Source of the DNA: Candidatus Dadabacteria bacterium
Lineage (GTDB): Bacteria; Desulfobacterota_D; UBA1144; Nemesobacterales; Mycalebacteriaceae
DNA length: 39,637 bases
Assembly (NCBI GenBank): GCA_026708565.1
Contig: JAPOUR010000015.1
Coordinates: forward strand, 1 to 39,637
Reading direction: 5' to 3'
Shown: positions 1-7,489 of the stretch, one piece after another
Layout of the letters: every line of letters starts with the position of its first letter
Numbering within the stretch: the first letter of the stretch is position 1
The notes under the pieces: generated by a model
Databases searched by the model: none
What the model was told of the DNA's origin: nothing
The model's input: only the letters and a program-made list of their open reading frames with translations
Made by a program: the position numbers and the translations under genes

Positions 1-451
1 GTTTTTTAAGATGAAGGATTGATTTGGCTACGAATGCTGTCCATAGATTTGCTATCTCACGACTAAAGCCTATCTTTTTATGAATACCCTTACATACTTC
101 TATTTGTTGCTTCCGTATTCTCTTTCTTGACACAAAAGGAGGGTTTCCTATAACAAGGTCATATTTTTTAGATGCTTGCCATTGAAGGAAATCTCCACAC
201 TCAACTTCAAGATTGAATCTATAATCACCTTTTCTTGCTTCCTTGACGGATTTCTTGTCAATATCTACCGCATTGACGTAAAGAGTCTTTCCATCCTTAT
301 CTTTGTTGAGAGCAGTAAGAAACACACCGTTGCCGCAACTCGGTTCAAGCACATTTACAGACTTTCTTGTCGGCAAGCGCTCTAACACATAAGACGCCAA
401 CCAATTGGCCAGAGGTTGCGGCGTGTAAAAAGAACCGGAATCTTTACTCAT
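1..451 (-). CDS. N6-adenine DNA methyltransferase, N-terminal part (cut by window edge)
   Basis: The first 150 residues of a class I S-adenosylmethionine-dependent DNA methyltransferase are present; the 3' part lies outside the window. A GSFYTP opening (about residues 6-11) is typical of N-6 DNA methylases. Motif I, the AdoMet-binding LEPSCGNGVF, is at 35-44, an acidic motif II residue at D63, and the catalytic motif IV NPPF at 103-106, which points to adenine N6 methylation. The start is the ATG at 449-451, read on the minus strand. The gene is AT-rich compared with the GC-rich genes that follow, suggesting horizontal transfer. It could be the modification part of a restriction-modification system (Eco57I-like or type I/II HsdM-like) or an orphan enzyme; its partners would lie to the left. 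Confidence 0.85.
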   Translation of the reverse strand, partial: MSKDSGSFYTPQPLANWLASYVLERLPTRKSVNVLEPSCGNGVFLTALNKDKDGKTLYVNAVDIDKKSVKEARKGDYRFNLEVECGDFLQWQASKKYDLVIGNPPFVSRKRIRKQQIEVCKGIHKKIGFSREIANLWTAFVAKSILHLKK

Positions 452-636
452 GTCTTTCTACCACATTGCAAACTCTTTTCATATCTTCTATGCAACATCA
501 CACCCTATTTAACAGAATTTCACCCCGATTTCCACCAGAGCCCCCTCTTGCTCAACAAACGCCGCCGCCTTCACCTTGCCTCCCCGCAAGCCCCTGTGAT
601 ACCCTTACCGCCACCTAACCCGCCGGAGGCAACCCA

Positions 637-1131
637 ATGCTGATACGCAAATGCAAAACTTCCCTTGTCGGCGCAATGGCGCTCATTATGGCAATAGTCA
701 CCCTTAACAACATCATTGACCCCGGAGCCAACTTCCCCTTTGTTCAACATGTTATGTCAATGGACTCAATCTTTCCCCACTCAACCCTGAAATGGCGGGC
801 AATTACCTCGCCCGCGCTGCATCAGGCGGCGTGGTGGATTATTATCCTCTGGCAGGCGGTTGTTGCCGTCCTGCTGGCTCTGGGAACGCTCAAACTCCGG
901 CGGGCAACCAAAAGCGGCAAAGACTTTCAACAGTCCAAGGAAACCGCCGTTACAGGACTGACGCTGGGCGCGCTGCTTTTTCTTGTTGTTTTTCTCACCA
1001 TCGGCGGCGAATGGTTTGTCATGTGGCAGTCCGGATGGAACGCGCAAAACGCATCCTTCCGCTTTTTCGCGCTGTTCGCGTTCGTGCTGTTAATCCTTCT
1101 CAACCGCGATGACACGGAAAGCGGAACGTAA
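637..1131 (+). CDS. DUF2165-family small integral membrane protein
   Basis: The 164-residue protein has four hydrophobic segments: about residues 10-26, 66-84, 105-122 and 140-155. Its N-terminal half has the FVQHVMSMD stretch followed by a TSPALHQAAWW segment, which I associate with DUF2165 (predicted small integral membrane proteins). The biochemical role of that family is unknown. A GGAGG ribosome-binding site lies 8 bases before the ATG. It is convergent with the HNH nuclease gene, with only 7 bases between the two stops. The family call rests on recognition of the sequence pattern; the membrane topology is visible directly. Confidence 0.7.
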   Translation: MLIRKCKTSLVGAMALIMAIVTLNNIIDPGANFPFVQHVMSMDSIFPHSTLKWRAITSPALHQAAWWIIILWQAVVAVLLALGTLKLRRATKSGKDFQQSKETAVTGLTLGALLFLVVFLTIGGEWFVMWQSGWNAQNASFRFFALFAFVLLILLNRDDTESGT

Positions 1132-1138
1132 AAGACGC

Positions 1139-1741
1139 TCACCCCTCAAGCTCAACGTTCCAGTATGAGGCATCAACGAAACTCACAAACGGCTCCCACT
1201 CCTTGTAGCGAATCGCGCGGGCGAACACACCCGCAAAGGGGCCCCATTTGGGCTCGTCGGGCTTTGTGAGAAGTTTCATCCGCGCCTGCTCCGGCGTTCT
1301 GCCGCCCTTTTTGCGGTTGCATACCCCGCACGAGCAAACAACATTGTCCCACCGGCTTGTGCCACCCAAAGAGCGGGGAATCACATGGTCTATGGTGAGT
1401 TCACTCCTCGGAAAGCCGCGCCCGCAGTATTGGCACTTGCCCCCGTCCCTGCGGAATATGTTAAGCCGGTTGAACTTCGGACTTTTTCTGTGAAACCCGC
1501 CGTAGCGGAGAAGTATGATGACTCTGGGAGCCCTTATGATTCTGTTGACGGTTCTGACATACTCCCCGTCCGCAGACCGGGCGGCGGAAACCTGAGCCCA
1601 ACTCTCAAAATCAAAAGTCTCATAGGTGTCGGACACGGCCTTTGCATCGCCGCAGTAAAGCATTACAAACGCCCGCCTGAGATTCGTAACCGAAACCGGC
1701 AGGTAGTTTCTGTTCAAAACAAGAACCGGTGAACTCAACAT
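1139..1741 (-). CDS. HNH endonuclease family protein
   Basis: This 200-residue protein carries an HNH nuclease motif in its second half. Two Cys pairs (CQYC near 107 and CGVC near 147) bind the structural zinc, TIDHVIPRS holds the first catalytic His, and SRWDNVV holds the Asn. The N-terminal part, with LVLNRNYLPV near the start, is shared by a widespread chromosomal HNH subgroup rather than by restriction enzymes or homing endonucleases. The cellular role of that subgroup is not established; DNA repair or defence are possibilities. It is divergent from the lgt region, and its base composition matches the core genes, so it is probably a resident gene. Confidence 0.85.
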   Translation of the reverse strand: MLSSPVLVLNRNYLPVSVTNLRRAFVMLYCGDAKAVSDTYETFDFESWAQVSAARSADGEYVRTVNRIIRAPRVIILLRYGGFHRKSPKFNRLNIFRRDGGKCQYCGRGFPRSELTIDHVIPRSLGGTSRWDNVVCSCGVCNRKKGGRTPEQARMKLLTKPDEPKWGPFAGVFARAIRYKEWEPFVSFVDASYWNVELEG

Positions 1742-1825
1742 CTGACTGAAACGGAGTTTACAGGCAAGGCGGAACTATTACAAAAACTTGACACCTGTCA
1801 CGCGGGGGTTAAATTTGCCGGAGTG

Positions 1826-1936
1826 ATGTCTCCGGCTGAGATTTTTGCCCTGAACGCCGTTTTTCTTGCGGCGTTTTTCACCGCCCTGCTGCTGGTTGAA
1901 AGGTCCAACACGCGGGCGGAAAAGAAGACCCGCTGA
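1826..1936 (+). CDS. Small single-span membrane protein upstream of lgt
   Basis: A 36-residue ORF starts at the ATG at 1826, with GGAG about 5 bases upstream. It ends in a TGATG overlap with the lgt start codon, so translation is probably coupled. Residues about 5-24 form one hydrophobic helix (AVFLAAFFTALLLVE), followed by a basic tail rich in Arg and Lys. That is the layout of a single-span protein with a cytoplasmic tail. I recognise no family. The ribosome-binding site, the overlap and the helix argue that it is a real gene and not chance. Confidence 0.55.
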   Translation: MSPAEIFALNAVFLAAFFTALLLVERSNTRAEKKTR

Positions 1937-2676
1937 TGTATCCCGAATCCGTTTCTATTTTAGGCCTGTCCGTCAACAGTTTCGGCGTTATGCTCGCGCT
2001 CGCTTTCCTGTGCGCCTACCTTGTCGCCTCGCGCGAACTCAGGCGCAAAGGCGCTCCGGACGGGCTGGCGGCGGACATGTTTCTGTGGGTGGTCGTATGC
2101 TCCGTTGCGGGGGCGAAACTGTTTTTTACTGTGGAAAACTTCACCCTCGCGCAGATAGCGTCCGACCCCTTCGGGGCTTTTTTCTCGCGCGGCGGGCTGA
2201 CCTTTTACGGCGGCCTCGGGGGCGGCCTTGCGGCGGGAATATACCGCGCCCGCAAAAGCGGTTTCGGAGTTTTGAAAACCCTTGACGCCACGGCTCCCGC
2301 GCTTGCCCTCGCCTATGCGGTGGGAAGGGTCGGCTGCCTGCTCATCGGAGACGATTATGGAACGGCGTCCTCTCTGCCGTGGGCGATGGCGTTTCCGGAG
2401 GGAAGCCCGCCGGTGGATTTCACAGTCCATCCGACCCAGATTTACGAAACCCTTCTGATGACGGGCGTGTTTGCCGTTCTGTGGAGCAGACGCAAGGCGG
2501 AGCGGGCGGACGGGAGGCAGTTTGCCCTTTATCTGACGCTTGCCGGAACGGAGCGGTTTTTTGTTGAGTTTATAAGGACAACCACGCCGAGCCCGATTGA
2601 CGGACTGTCGGTCGCGCAGGTTATCTCTTTTCTGATGATTGTCCTCGGAGTCGCCCGGCTTATGCGCCGTCCCTGA
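1936..2676 (+). CDS. lgt: Prolipoprotein diacylglyceryl transferase
   Basis: Lgt transfers a diacylglyceryl group from phosphatidylglycerol to the lipobox Cys of prolipoproteins in the inner membrane, the first step of lipoprotein maturation. The 246-residue protein is multi-spanning. It has the Lgt signature region GRVGCLLIGDDYG (about 131-143), the GGLTFYGGLGGG loop (about 87-98) and the HPTQIYE motif (about 162-168). E. coli has His103 where this protein has Tyr in FYGG; I believe Tyr is common outside Proteobacteria, so I do not read it as loss of function. The ATG overlaps the stop of the small membrane ORF. The last 17 bases overlap the end of convergent hisC. LspA, the second enzyme of the pathway, is encoded at 16722-17198. 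Confidence 0.95.
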   Translation: MYPESVSILGLSVNSFGVMLALAFLCAYLVASRELRRKGAPDGLAADMFLWVVVCSVAGAKLFFTVENFTLAQIASDPFGAFFSRGGLTFYGGLGGGLAAGIYRARKSGFGVLKTLDATAPALALAYAVGRVGCLLIGDDYGTASSLPWAMAFPEGSPPVDFTVHPTQIYETLLMTGVFAVLWSRRKAERADGRQFALYLTLAGTERFFVEFIRTTTPSPIDGLSVAQVISFLMIVLGVARLMRRP

Positions 2677-3745
2677 CCGCTTCGCGCAGGGCGTCCTCAA
2701 ACTCGCGGTTTTCACCGGCGAGCCCGACCGTAACCCTGAGGCAGTCCCGGACGCCGCCGCCGGAGAAGTTGCGCGTGAGTATCCCCTTTTCCACAAGGGC
2801 GCGCCGGACATCTTCCGCAACGCGGTCGGATGAAAAGCGGATGAGCAGAAAATTCGCATCGCCCGGAAAAACGGTTATGCCGCCGATGGAACTGAGATTT
2901 TTGAACATTAACTCGCGCTCCCGGACAACTGTTTTTGCATTTTCCTCAAACAGCGCGCCGTTTTCAAAAAACACCTTCACCGCCGCCTGAGTCAGCGAGT
3001 TTATGTTGTAGGGAAGCCGCGCCTTTGATGCCTCCGCCGCAAGGGCGGGCTCCATGAACAGGACGCCGAGCCGCAAAGCCGCAAAACCGATTTTGGAAAA
3101 GGTTCGCATCACGGCAAGGTTGGGATATTTTTTCATAAGCGGAATGTGCGTTACGCCGCAAAAGTGAAAATACGCCTCGTCCGCCACCACGATTCCGGGC
3201 GCGGCGGATATGACAGCCTCAATTTTTTCAAGTGAAAAAAGATTTCCCGTCGGGCTGTTGGGAGACGCGAGAAAAATCACATCGGGGGCGGTCTCCTCAA
3301 TGGCGCGCAGCATCGCGCCTTTGTCAAGGTCAAAAGCGGCGTCAAGATTTTGAGCGACAACCTTTTTGCCGAGCGCGGAGGCGATAAGCGAATACATGGA
3401 GAAAGTGGGAGACGGAATGAGAACCGAACCTGAGCCGCCGCAGAAGGTCTGGATGACTATCTGTATGAGTTCGTCCGAGCCGTTGCCGGGGACTATGCCG
3501 TCCGGGGAAACGCCGGTGGAATCGGAAAGGGCGCGCTTTAGAGCGGCGCAGTCCGGGTCGGGATAGCGGTTGAGCGGAACTTTTGATACTTCCTCAAGAA
3601 CGCCCTTCAGCAGTTCGGGCGGAAGAGAGAACGGGCTTTCGTTGCCGTCAAGCCGGATGCGGCACGGGGGCCTTCGGGCGTCGTAGGCGGCGGCGCGGCG
3701 TATGGACGGGGAAACCCTGCCCTTAAGTTTTTCAATGTCCGCCAT
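2660..3745 (-). CDS. hisC: Histidinol-phosphate aminotransferase
   Basis: This PLP-dependent fold-type I aminotransferase converts imidazole acetol phosphate and glutamate to histidinol phosphate in histidine synthesis. The 361-residue length is normal for HisC. Visible features are LDGNESPF (about 32-39), NRYPDPD (59-65), the GNGSDELI cofactor loop (87-94), SPNSPTGN (161-168), DEAY (189-192) and the Schiff-base Lys218 in FSKIG. It follows hisD with only a 3-base gap, so the two are co-transcribed and catalyse consecutive later steps of the pathway with a phosphatase between them. The rest of the his genes are not in this window. Confidence 0.95.
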   Translation of the reverse strand: MADIEKLKGRVSPSIRRAAAYDARRPPCRIRLDGNESPFSLPPELLKGVLEEVSKVPLNRYPDPDCAALKRALSDSTGVSPDGIVPGNGSDELIQIVIQTFCGGSGSVLIPSPTFSMYSLIASALGKKVVAQNLDAAFDLDKGAMLRAIEETAPDVIFLASPNSPTGNLFSLEKIEAVISAAPGIVVADEAYFHFCGVTHIPLMKKYPNLAVMRTFSKIGFAALRLGVLFMEPALAAEASKARLPYNINSLTQAAVKVFFENGALFEENAKTVVRERELMFKNLSSIGGITVFPGDANFLLIRFSSDRVAEDVRRALVEKGILTRNFSGGGVRDCLRVTVGLAGENREFEDALREAVRDGA

Positions 3746-3748
3746 TTC

Positions 3749-5050
3749 TCAGTGCCGCCCTTGCGGACGGCGTCTGACCGCCACTGAAAGCGCGTGCGCG
3801 GTAAGCCCTTCGCAACGGGCGAGAGTGTCCACCGTGTCCGCCAGAGATTCAAATCCCTTCACCGTAATTTCCGCCGTGCTTGGAGTTCTCATAAAATCGG
3901 CCGCCGAAAGCGGAGACGAAAACCGCGCCGCCCCTCCGGTGGGAAGCACATGGCTTGAGCCGCATACATAGTCGCCAAACGCCTCGGTGGAGCGCGCGCC
4001 GACAAAAACCGCCCCCGCATGCCGTATGTGCGGCAGCAGTTTGCGCGGAGACTTAACGCACAACTCAAGGTGTTCCGGCGCAACCGCGTTTGCAATTTGA
4101 ACCGCTTGCATAACGCCGCCCGTTATAAAAATTCTTCCCCTGTTTTTGATTGACGCGAGCGCAATCTTTTTTCTCTCAATCGCGCCCGCCATTGACAGGA
4201 GTTCGGATTTGACGAGTTCCGCATAAGGGGCGGAGGTGGCGGCAAGGGTCGGGGTGGCCATTTCATCGTGTTCGGCCTGGGCAAGCAGGTCTGCGGCGAC
4301 CCAGCGCGCGGGGCATGAGCCGTCCGCAATGACAAACACCTCGCTCGGCCCCGCCATCATATCTATGTCAACCTCGCCGTAAACCAGTTTTTTTGCGATG
4401 GTAACGTATATGTTGCCGGGTCCCGCTATCTTGTCCGCGCGGGGGACGGACTTTGTGCCGAATGCAAGCGCGGCGATTGCCTGAGCGCCGCCAACTTTGA
4501 ATATGCGGTTAACGCCGGCAATTTTTGCGGCGGCGACCGCCGCCGGGTTGAGTTCGCCGCCCGGGCACGGGGTTGTCATCACGATTTCGCCAACTCCGGC
4601 GACCTTTGCCGGAATTGCCGTCATAAGAACGGTTGACGGATACGCCGCCTTGCCGCCCGGTATGTATATGCCCGCCCTGTCAAGGGGGCGCGCCAGCCAT
4701 CCGAGGCGGTTGCCGTGGGAGTCTTTGAATTCGCGGGCGGAGGGCAGTTTGGTTTTCTGGTAGTCAACTATCCGGCGGCATGCCTTTTTCAGAGCCGTGA
4801 TGACCGGGCGCGGCACTTGCGCGATTGCCCTTTGTTCTTCAAGGGGCGAGACCTCAACCGTGCGGGCGGACGCGCGCCAGCCGTCAAACTTTTTTGTGAG
4901 TGAAAACAGTTGTTTGTCGCCCCCTTCCCTGACGGCGGAGATGATCTTTGCGACTGCGGCGACTTTCTCCGGGTCAAAGTCCGATGTCCGCTCTTTTATG
5001 AGCGCCGTTTCTTTTTCAATGTTTGCCGAAGTTATCCTGACGGTTTTCAA
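3749..5050 (-). CDS. hisD: Histidinol dehydrogenase
   Basis: HisD carries out the last two steps of histidine synthesis, oxidising histidinol to histidine with NAD and a bound zinc. The 433-residue length fits the family. Recognisable motifs are the RPLDRAGIYIPGG region, the AGPGNIYVT motif, MAGPSEVFVIAD, and LLAQAEHDEMA with its metal and catalytic residues. APEHLEL and GDYVCGSSHVLPTGG follow toward the C terminus. It lies between HPr (7-base gap) and hisC (3-base gap), giving a three-gene minus-strand operon. Confidence 0.96.
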   Translation of the reverse strand: MKTVRITSANIEKETALIKERTSDFDPEKVAAVAKIISAVREGGDKQLFSLTKKFDGWRASARTVEVSPLEEQRAIAQVPRPVITALKKACRRIVDYQKTKLPSAREFKDSHGNRLGWLARPLDRAGIYIPGGKAAYPSTVLMTAIPAKVAGVGEIVMTTPCPGGELNPAAVAAAKIAGVNRIFKVGGAQAIAALAFGTKSVPRADKIAGPGNIYVTIAKKLVYGEVDIDMMAGPSEVFVIADGSCPARWVAADLLAQAEHDEMATPTLAATSAPYAELVKSELLSMAGAIERKKIALASIKNRGRIFITGGVMQAVQIANAVAPEHLELCVKSPRKLLPHIRHAGAVFVGARSTEAFGDYVCGSSHVLPTGGAARFSSPLSAADFMRTPSTAEITVKGFESLADTVDTLARCEGLTAHALSVAVRRRPQGRH

Positions 5051-5057
5051 GTTCCCG

Positions 5058-5342
5058 TTACTCCGTGTGAGCGCCCTCGCCGAAACCGCTTTTCACAAAC
5101 CCGGCGATTTCGTCCGCGGCTGTCTGCGCGTCATTGCCTGAGACTTCAATGTCTATCTCCGTTCCCCTTGCGGCGGCGAGCGACAGAATGCCGAGGATGC
5201 TTTTGCCGTCCACCTCGTAGCCGTTCTTTATGATTTTGATGTCCGAGGAAAACTTGTTTGAAAGTTTCACAAACCCCGCCGCCGCCCGCGCGTGCAAGCC
5301 GAGTGTGTTGACAATGGTAAAGGTTTTTCTGATTGGGGGCAT
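5058..5342 (-). CDS. ptsH: HPr family phosphocarrier protein
   Basis: A 94-residue protein with the HPr active-site motif LGLHARAA, placing the phosphorylated His at position 17, and the regulatory-site region GKSILGILSLA with Ser48. HPr normally passes phosphate from enzyme I to sugar permeases, or acts as a regulatory target of HPr kinase. No other PTS gene is in the window, and the gene is first in an operon with hisD and hisC. It may therefore have a regulatory rather than a transport role; this is inference. The start is the ATG at 5342. Confidence 0.92.
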   Translation of the reverse strand: MPPIRKTFTIVNTLGLHARAAAGFVKLSNKFSSDIKIIKNGYEVDGKSILGILSLAAARGTEIDIEVSGNDAQTAADEIAGFVKSGFGEGAHTE

Positions 5343-5470
5343 TTAGTAGATAATAACATATACGCCGCTTTCCGTCATTTCGGGCTTGATGCGGAAAGTG
5401 GAGGAGGAATTGGGGCGGAGGTTTGGTTAGAATGTTGGGGGTTTGACTGGGGGCAGAGGGAGGAAAGAAG

Positions 5471-6898
5471 ATGAACAATTATGGTTGGACAGACCTGATG
5501 TGGGCGGCGGCTGACGGAGACACTGAGGGAATACGGTGGACATTGCTGAATATGGGTGAGTATGTAGAAGCAAGAAGTGATGTATACGGCTTTACTGCTC
5601 TGATGGTGGCGGCGCGTTTCGGACGACCCGAAGCAATTCATACATTGCTGAATGCAGGGGCGAACATAGAAGCAAGAGACAATGACGGCTACCAGAGGAC
5701 ATCTTTGATGTGGGCGGCGTATGGGGGAGACACTGAAGCAATACAGACTTTGCTGAATGCAGGGGCAAATATAGAAGCAAGAGATAACAAAGACCGCTTT
5801 ACGCCTCTGATGATTGCAGCGTATGAGGGGCACATTGAAGCAATACAGACTTTGCTGAATGCGGGGGCAAATATAGAAGCAAGAGATAAAGACCACTTTA
5901 CGCCTCTGATGATTGCAGCGTATGAGGGGCATACCGCAACAATAAAAGTATTGCTGAAAGCAGGAGCAAATACAGAAGCAAGAAGTAAAGGTGGTAATAA
6001 GACGGCTCTTATGTGGGCGGCGGATAATGGACACACCGGAGCAGTCCAGACATTGCTGAAGGCGGAAGCAGATATAAACGCAACAGATAAAGATGGCAAG
6101 ACAGTTTTGGAGAGGGTGGAATGTAAGGGAGACACCGAAGTGGTCCGAGCATTGCTGTATGCGGAAGCAGTTATAAACGCAAGAGATAAAGACTACAAGA
6201 CGGCCCTTATGTTCGCTGCGCGTTTCGGAAGAACCGAAGCAATTCAAGCATTGCTGAAAGTAGGAGCGGATATAGAAACAAAAGATAATAATGGCAAGAC
6301 GGCTCTGATGTGGGCGGCGGATAACAGACACACTAAAGCAATTCAGGCATTGCTGAAAGCGGGAGCGGATATAGAAACAAGAAATGAAGATGGCAAGACG
6401 GCTCTGATGATTGCGGTGTGTTCCGGACAAAGTGAAGCAATTCAGGCGTTATTGAATGTAGGAGCAGATATAGAGTTAAAAGATAAAGACGGCTGGACAA
6501 ACCTGATGTGGGCGGCATATTGGGGACACGCCAAAGCAATACAAGTATTGCTGAATGCGGGGGCGAATATAGAAGCAAGAGATAAAGGCGGTAAAACGGC
6601 CCTGATGTGGGCGGCGGATAACAGGCACACTAGAACAATACAGGTATTGCTGAAAGCGGGAGCGGATATAGAAACAAAGGATAATAACGGCTGGACGGCT
6701 CTGATGTGGGCGGCGCATAGGGGACACACTAAAGCAATTCAGGCATTGCTGAAAGCGGGGGCAGATATAGAAACAAGAAATGAAGATGGCGACACTGCCT
6801 TTGGTGTATGGCGTAAGTTGTGGGATTCATGGTGGAAATCGGGAGATATGCACAAAGAAGAAACCCAAACAATTTCAGAACTTCTCCGCCCAAGATGA
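5471..6898 (+). CDS. Ankyrin repeat protein (13 repeats plus cap)
   Basis: The 475-residue protein is almost entirely ankyrin repeats of about 33 residues, each with the pattern GKTALMWAA then AIQALLKAGADIE. I count 13 full repeats and a degenerate C-terminal cap. There is no signal peptide or membrane segment. A strong AGGAAAG ribosome-binding site precedes the ATG. The C-terminal cap (TAFGVWRKLW, then ISELLRPR at the very end) matches the linker of the ankyrin-nuclease protein at 23321-24262 (TAFDLWKE, then ISNLLRPT), but here the protein stops where the nuclease domain would begin. Ankyrin repeats mediate protein-protein binding. The target is unknown; it could be an effector toward a host or a partner of other island proteins. 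Confidence 0.93.
   Translation: MNNYGWTDLMWAAADGDTEGIRWTLLNMGEYVEARSDVYGFTALMVAARFGRPEAIHTLLNAGANIEARDNDGYQRTSLMWAAYGGDTEAIQTLLNAGANIEARDNKDRFTPLMIAAYEGHIEAIQTLLNAGANIEARDKDHFTPLMIAAYEGHTATIKVLLKAGANTEARSKGGNKTALMWAADNGHTGAVQTLLKAEADINATDKDGKTVLERVECKGDTEVVRALLYAEAVINARDKDYKTALMFAARFGRTEAIQALLKVGADIETKDNNGKTALMWAADNRHTKAIQALLKAGADIETRNEDGKTALMIAVCSGQSEAIQALLNVGADIELKDKDGWTNLMWAAYWGHAKAIQVLLNAGANIEARDKGGKTALMWAADNRHTRTIQVLLKAGADIETKDNNGWTALMWAAHRGHTKAIQALLKAGADIETRNEDGDTAFGVWRKLWDSWWKSGDMHKEETQTISELLRPR
5580..6795 (+). repeat. 99-bp tandem DNA repeats encoding the ankyrin units
   Basis: The ankyrin units are repeated at the DNA level with a period of about 99 bases (33 codons). Segments near 6330 and 6727, four periods apart, agree over about 70 bases with only a few differences. 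This similarity suggests recent expansion by unequal recombination or slippage, so copy number may vary between strains. Confidence 0.75.
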
Positions 6899-6975
6899 GA
6901 GAGTTTCAGGTCTCCATGACGGTGCAACCACCTAATTCTCAAACAGAGTGCAACGTTAAAACAGCCATCCAATAA

Positions 6976-7007
6976 GCAAAAGCCCTGCTGTTTGGCAGGG
7001 CTTTTGC
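6976..7007 (+). terminator. Rho-independent terminator after the ankyrin gene
   Basis: A perfect 13-bp inverted repeat (arms 6976-6988 and 6995-7007, GCAAAAGCCCTGC on the left) encloses a 6-base loop. The right arm itself contains the TTTT run. It lies 78 bases after the ankyrin stop codon. The near symmetry means it could stop transcription in both directions. Confidence 0.8.
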
Positions 7008-7111
7008 GAGTATGTGGCGCTGTTTCTTAATTTTTGTTCTCTTCGAACTCTTCATAACGGATGCCCTCTCATTTATCGGGCGACATTTCATTTAACTGTG
7101 TAGCTGTCTAT

Positions 7112-7131
7112 TTCTGGTCATCTGACCAGAA
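7112..7131. repeat. 9-bp perfect inverted repeat at the end of a micro-ORF
   Basis: TTCTGGTCA and TGACCAGAA are separated by two bases. The repeat overlaps the stop codon of the 23-residue candidate peptide on the minus strand. It could be an RNA hairpin at the end of that message or a dimeric protein-binding site; I cannot tell which. Confidence 0.5.
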
Positions 7132-7189
7132 GAATGATTAAGCCGAGTAGCCATATTAGTTCTCTTACTTTCATTTGAAGTCTGACCAT
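7118..7189 (-). CDS. Candidate 23-residue hydrophobic micropeptide
   Basis: This minus-strand ORF begins at ATG 7189. It is preceded by AAGGAGGTGATT, a near-perfect complement to the 16S anti-Shine-Dalgarno end, at a 9-base spacing from its AGGAGG core. The peptide has a short basic start (MVRLQMKVRE), a hydrophobic stretch LIWLLGLIILLV and a final Arg. That layout resembles small membrane-active peptides such as type I toxins or regulatory micropeptides. The evidence is the ribosome-binding site and composition only; no homology is claimed, and no antisense RNA promoter could be confirmed. An internal ATG six codons in is an alternative start. Confidence 0.4.
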   Translation of the reverse strand: MVRLQMKVRELIWLLGLIILLVR

Positions 7190-7298
7190 AAGCAATCACC
7201 TCCTTCCCGCCTTACAACTCACCCCTGCCACATAGAGCAAAGACAGGGTTCCTATTCTGTCCGCTCTTGAAAGCATTGACAAATTTTCCACCCCAACC

Positions 7299-7330
7299 CC
7301 TCTGGATTCCTTGTCGGAGCAAGGAATGAC
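7299..7330 (+). repeat. Dispersed 32-bp hairpin repeat, copy 1
   Basis: A 32-base element with a central inverted repeat ATTCCTTG / CAAGGAAT around a 6-base loop. The same sequence recurs at 24646-24677 (identical) and 25942-25973 (one base different). The rest of 6899-7489 holds only the terminator, the micropeptide candidate and a set of CACGGAC motifs. I see no larger gene there. Confidence 0.85.
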
Positions 7331-7372
7331 AGAAGATAACCCCAACCCGGACAATTCCACACCCCATCCCCG

Positions 7373-7434
7373 CACGGACGGACACGGACTAACAACGACT
7401 TGCACGGACTTGCCCTCGCCCGCATTTGTCCGTG
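7373..7434. promoter_or_regulatory. Cluster of CACGGAC motifs upstream of mqnC
   Basis: CACGGAC occurs at 7373-7379, 7383-7389 and 7403-7409, and its complement GTCCGTG at 7428-7434. All lie within about 120 bases of the mqnC start. Such clustering could be a regulator-binding region, but the motif is short and the role is not known. Confidence 0.25.
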
Positions 7435-7489
7435 TTTGTCGCCCGACACTCTGGAATGGCAACGCGGCGCAAGTTAAAATGCTCCCGCA

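Noticed and set aside
1960-2859. 299-codon minus-strand ORF across lgt and the hisC end
   Set aside because: Low-complexity Arg/Ala/Pro-rich text typical of antisense frames in GC-rich DNA. It conflicts with lgt and hisC, which are well supported.
5375-6430. Long minus-strand ORF (351 codons) opposite the ankyrin gene, rich in SCFYI-type repeats
   Set aside because: It is the antisense reading of the ankyrin repeats. The periodic Cys/Phe pattern is the complement of the repeat codons, and the plus-strand protein has a clear fold and ribosome-binding site.
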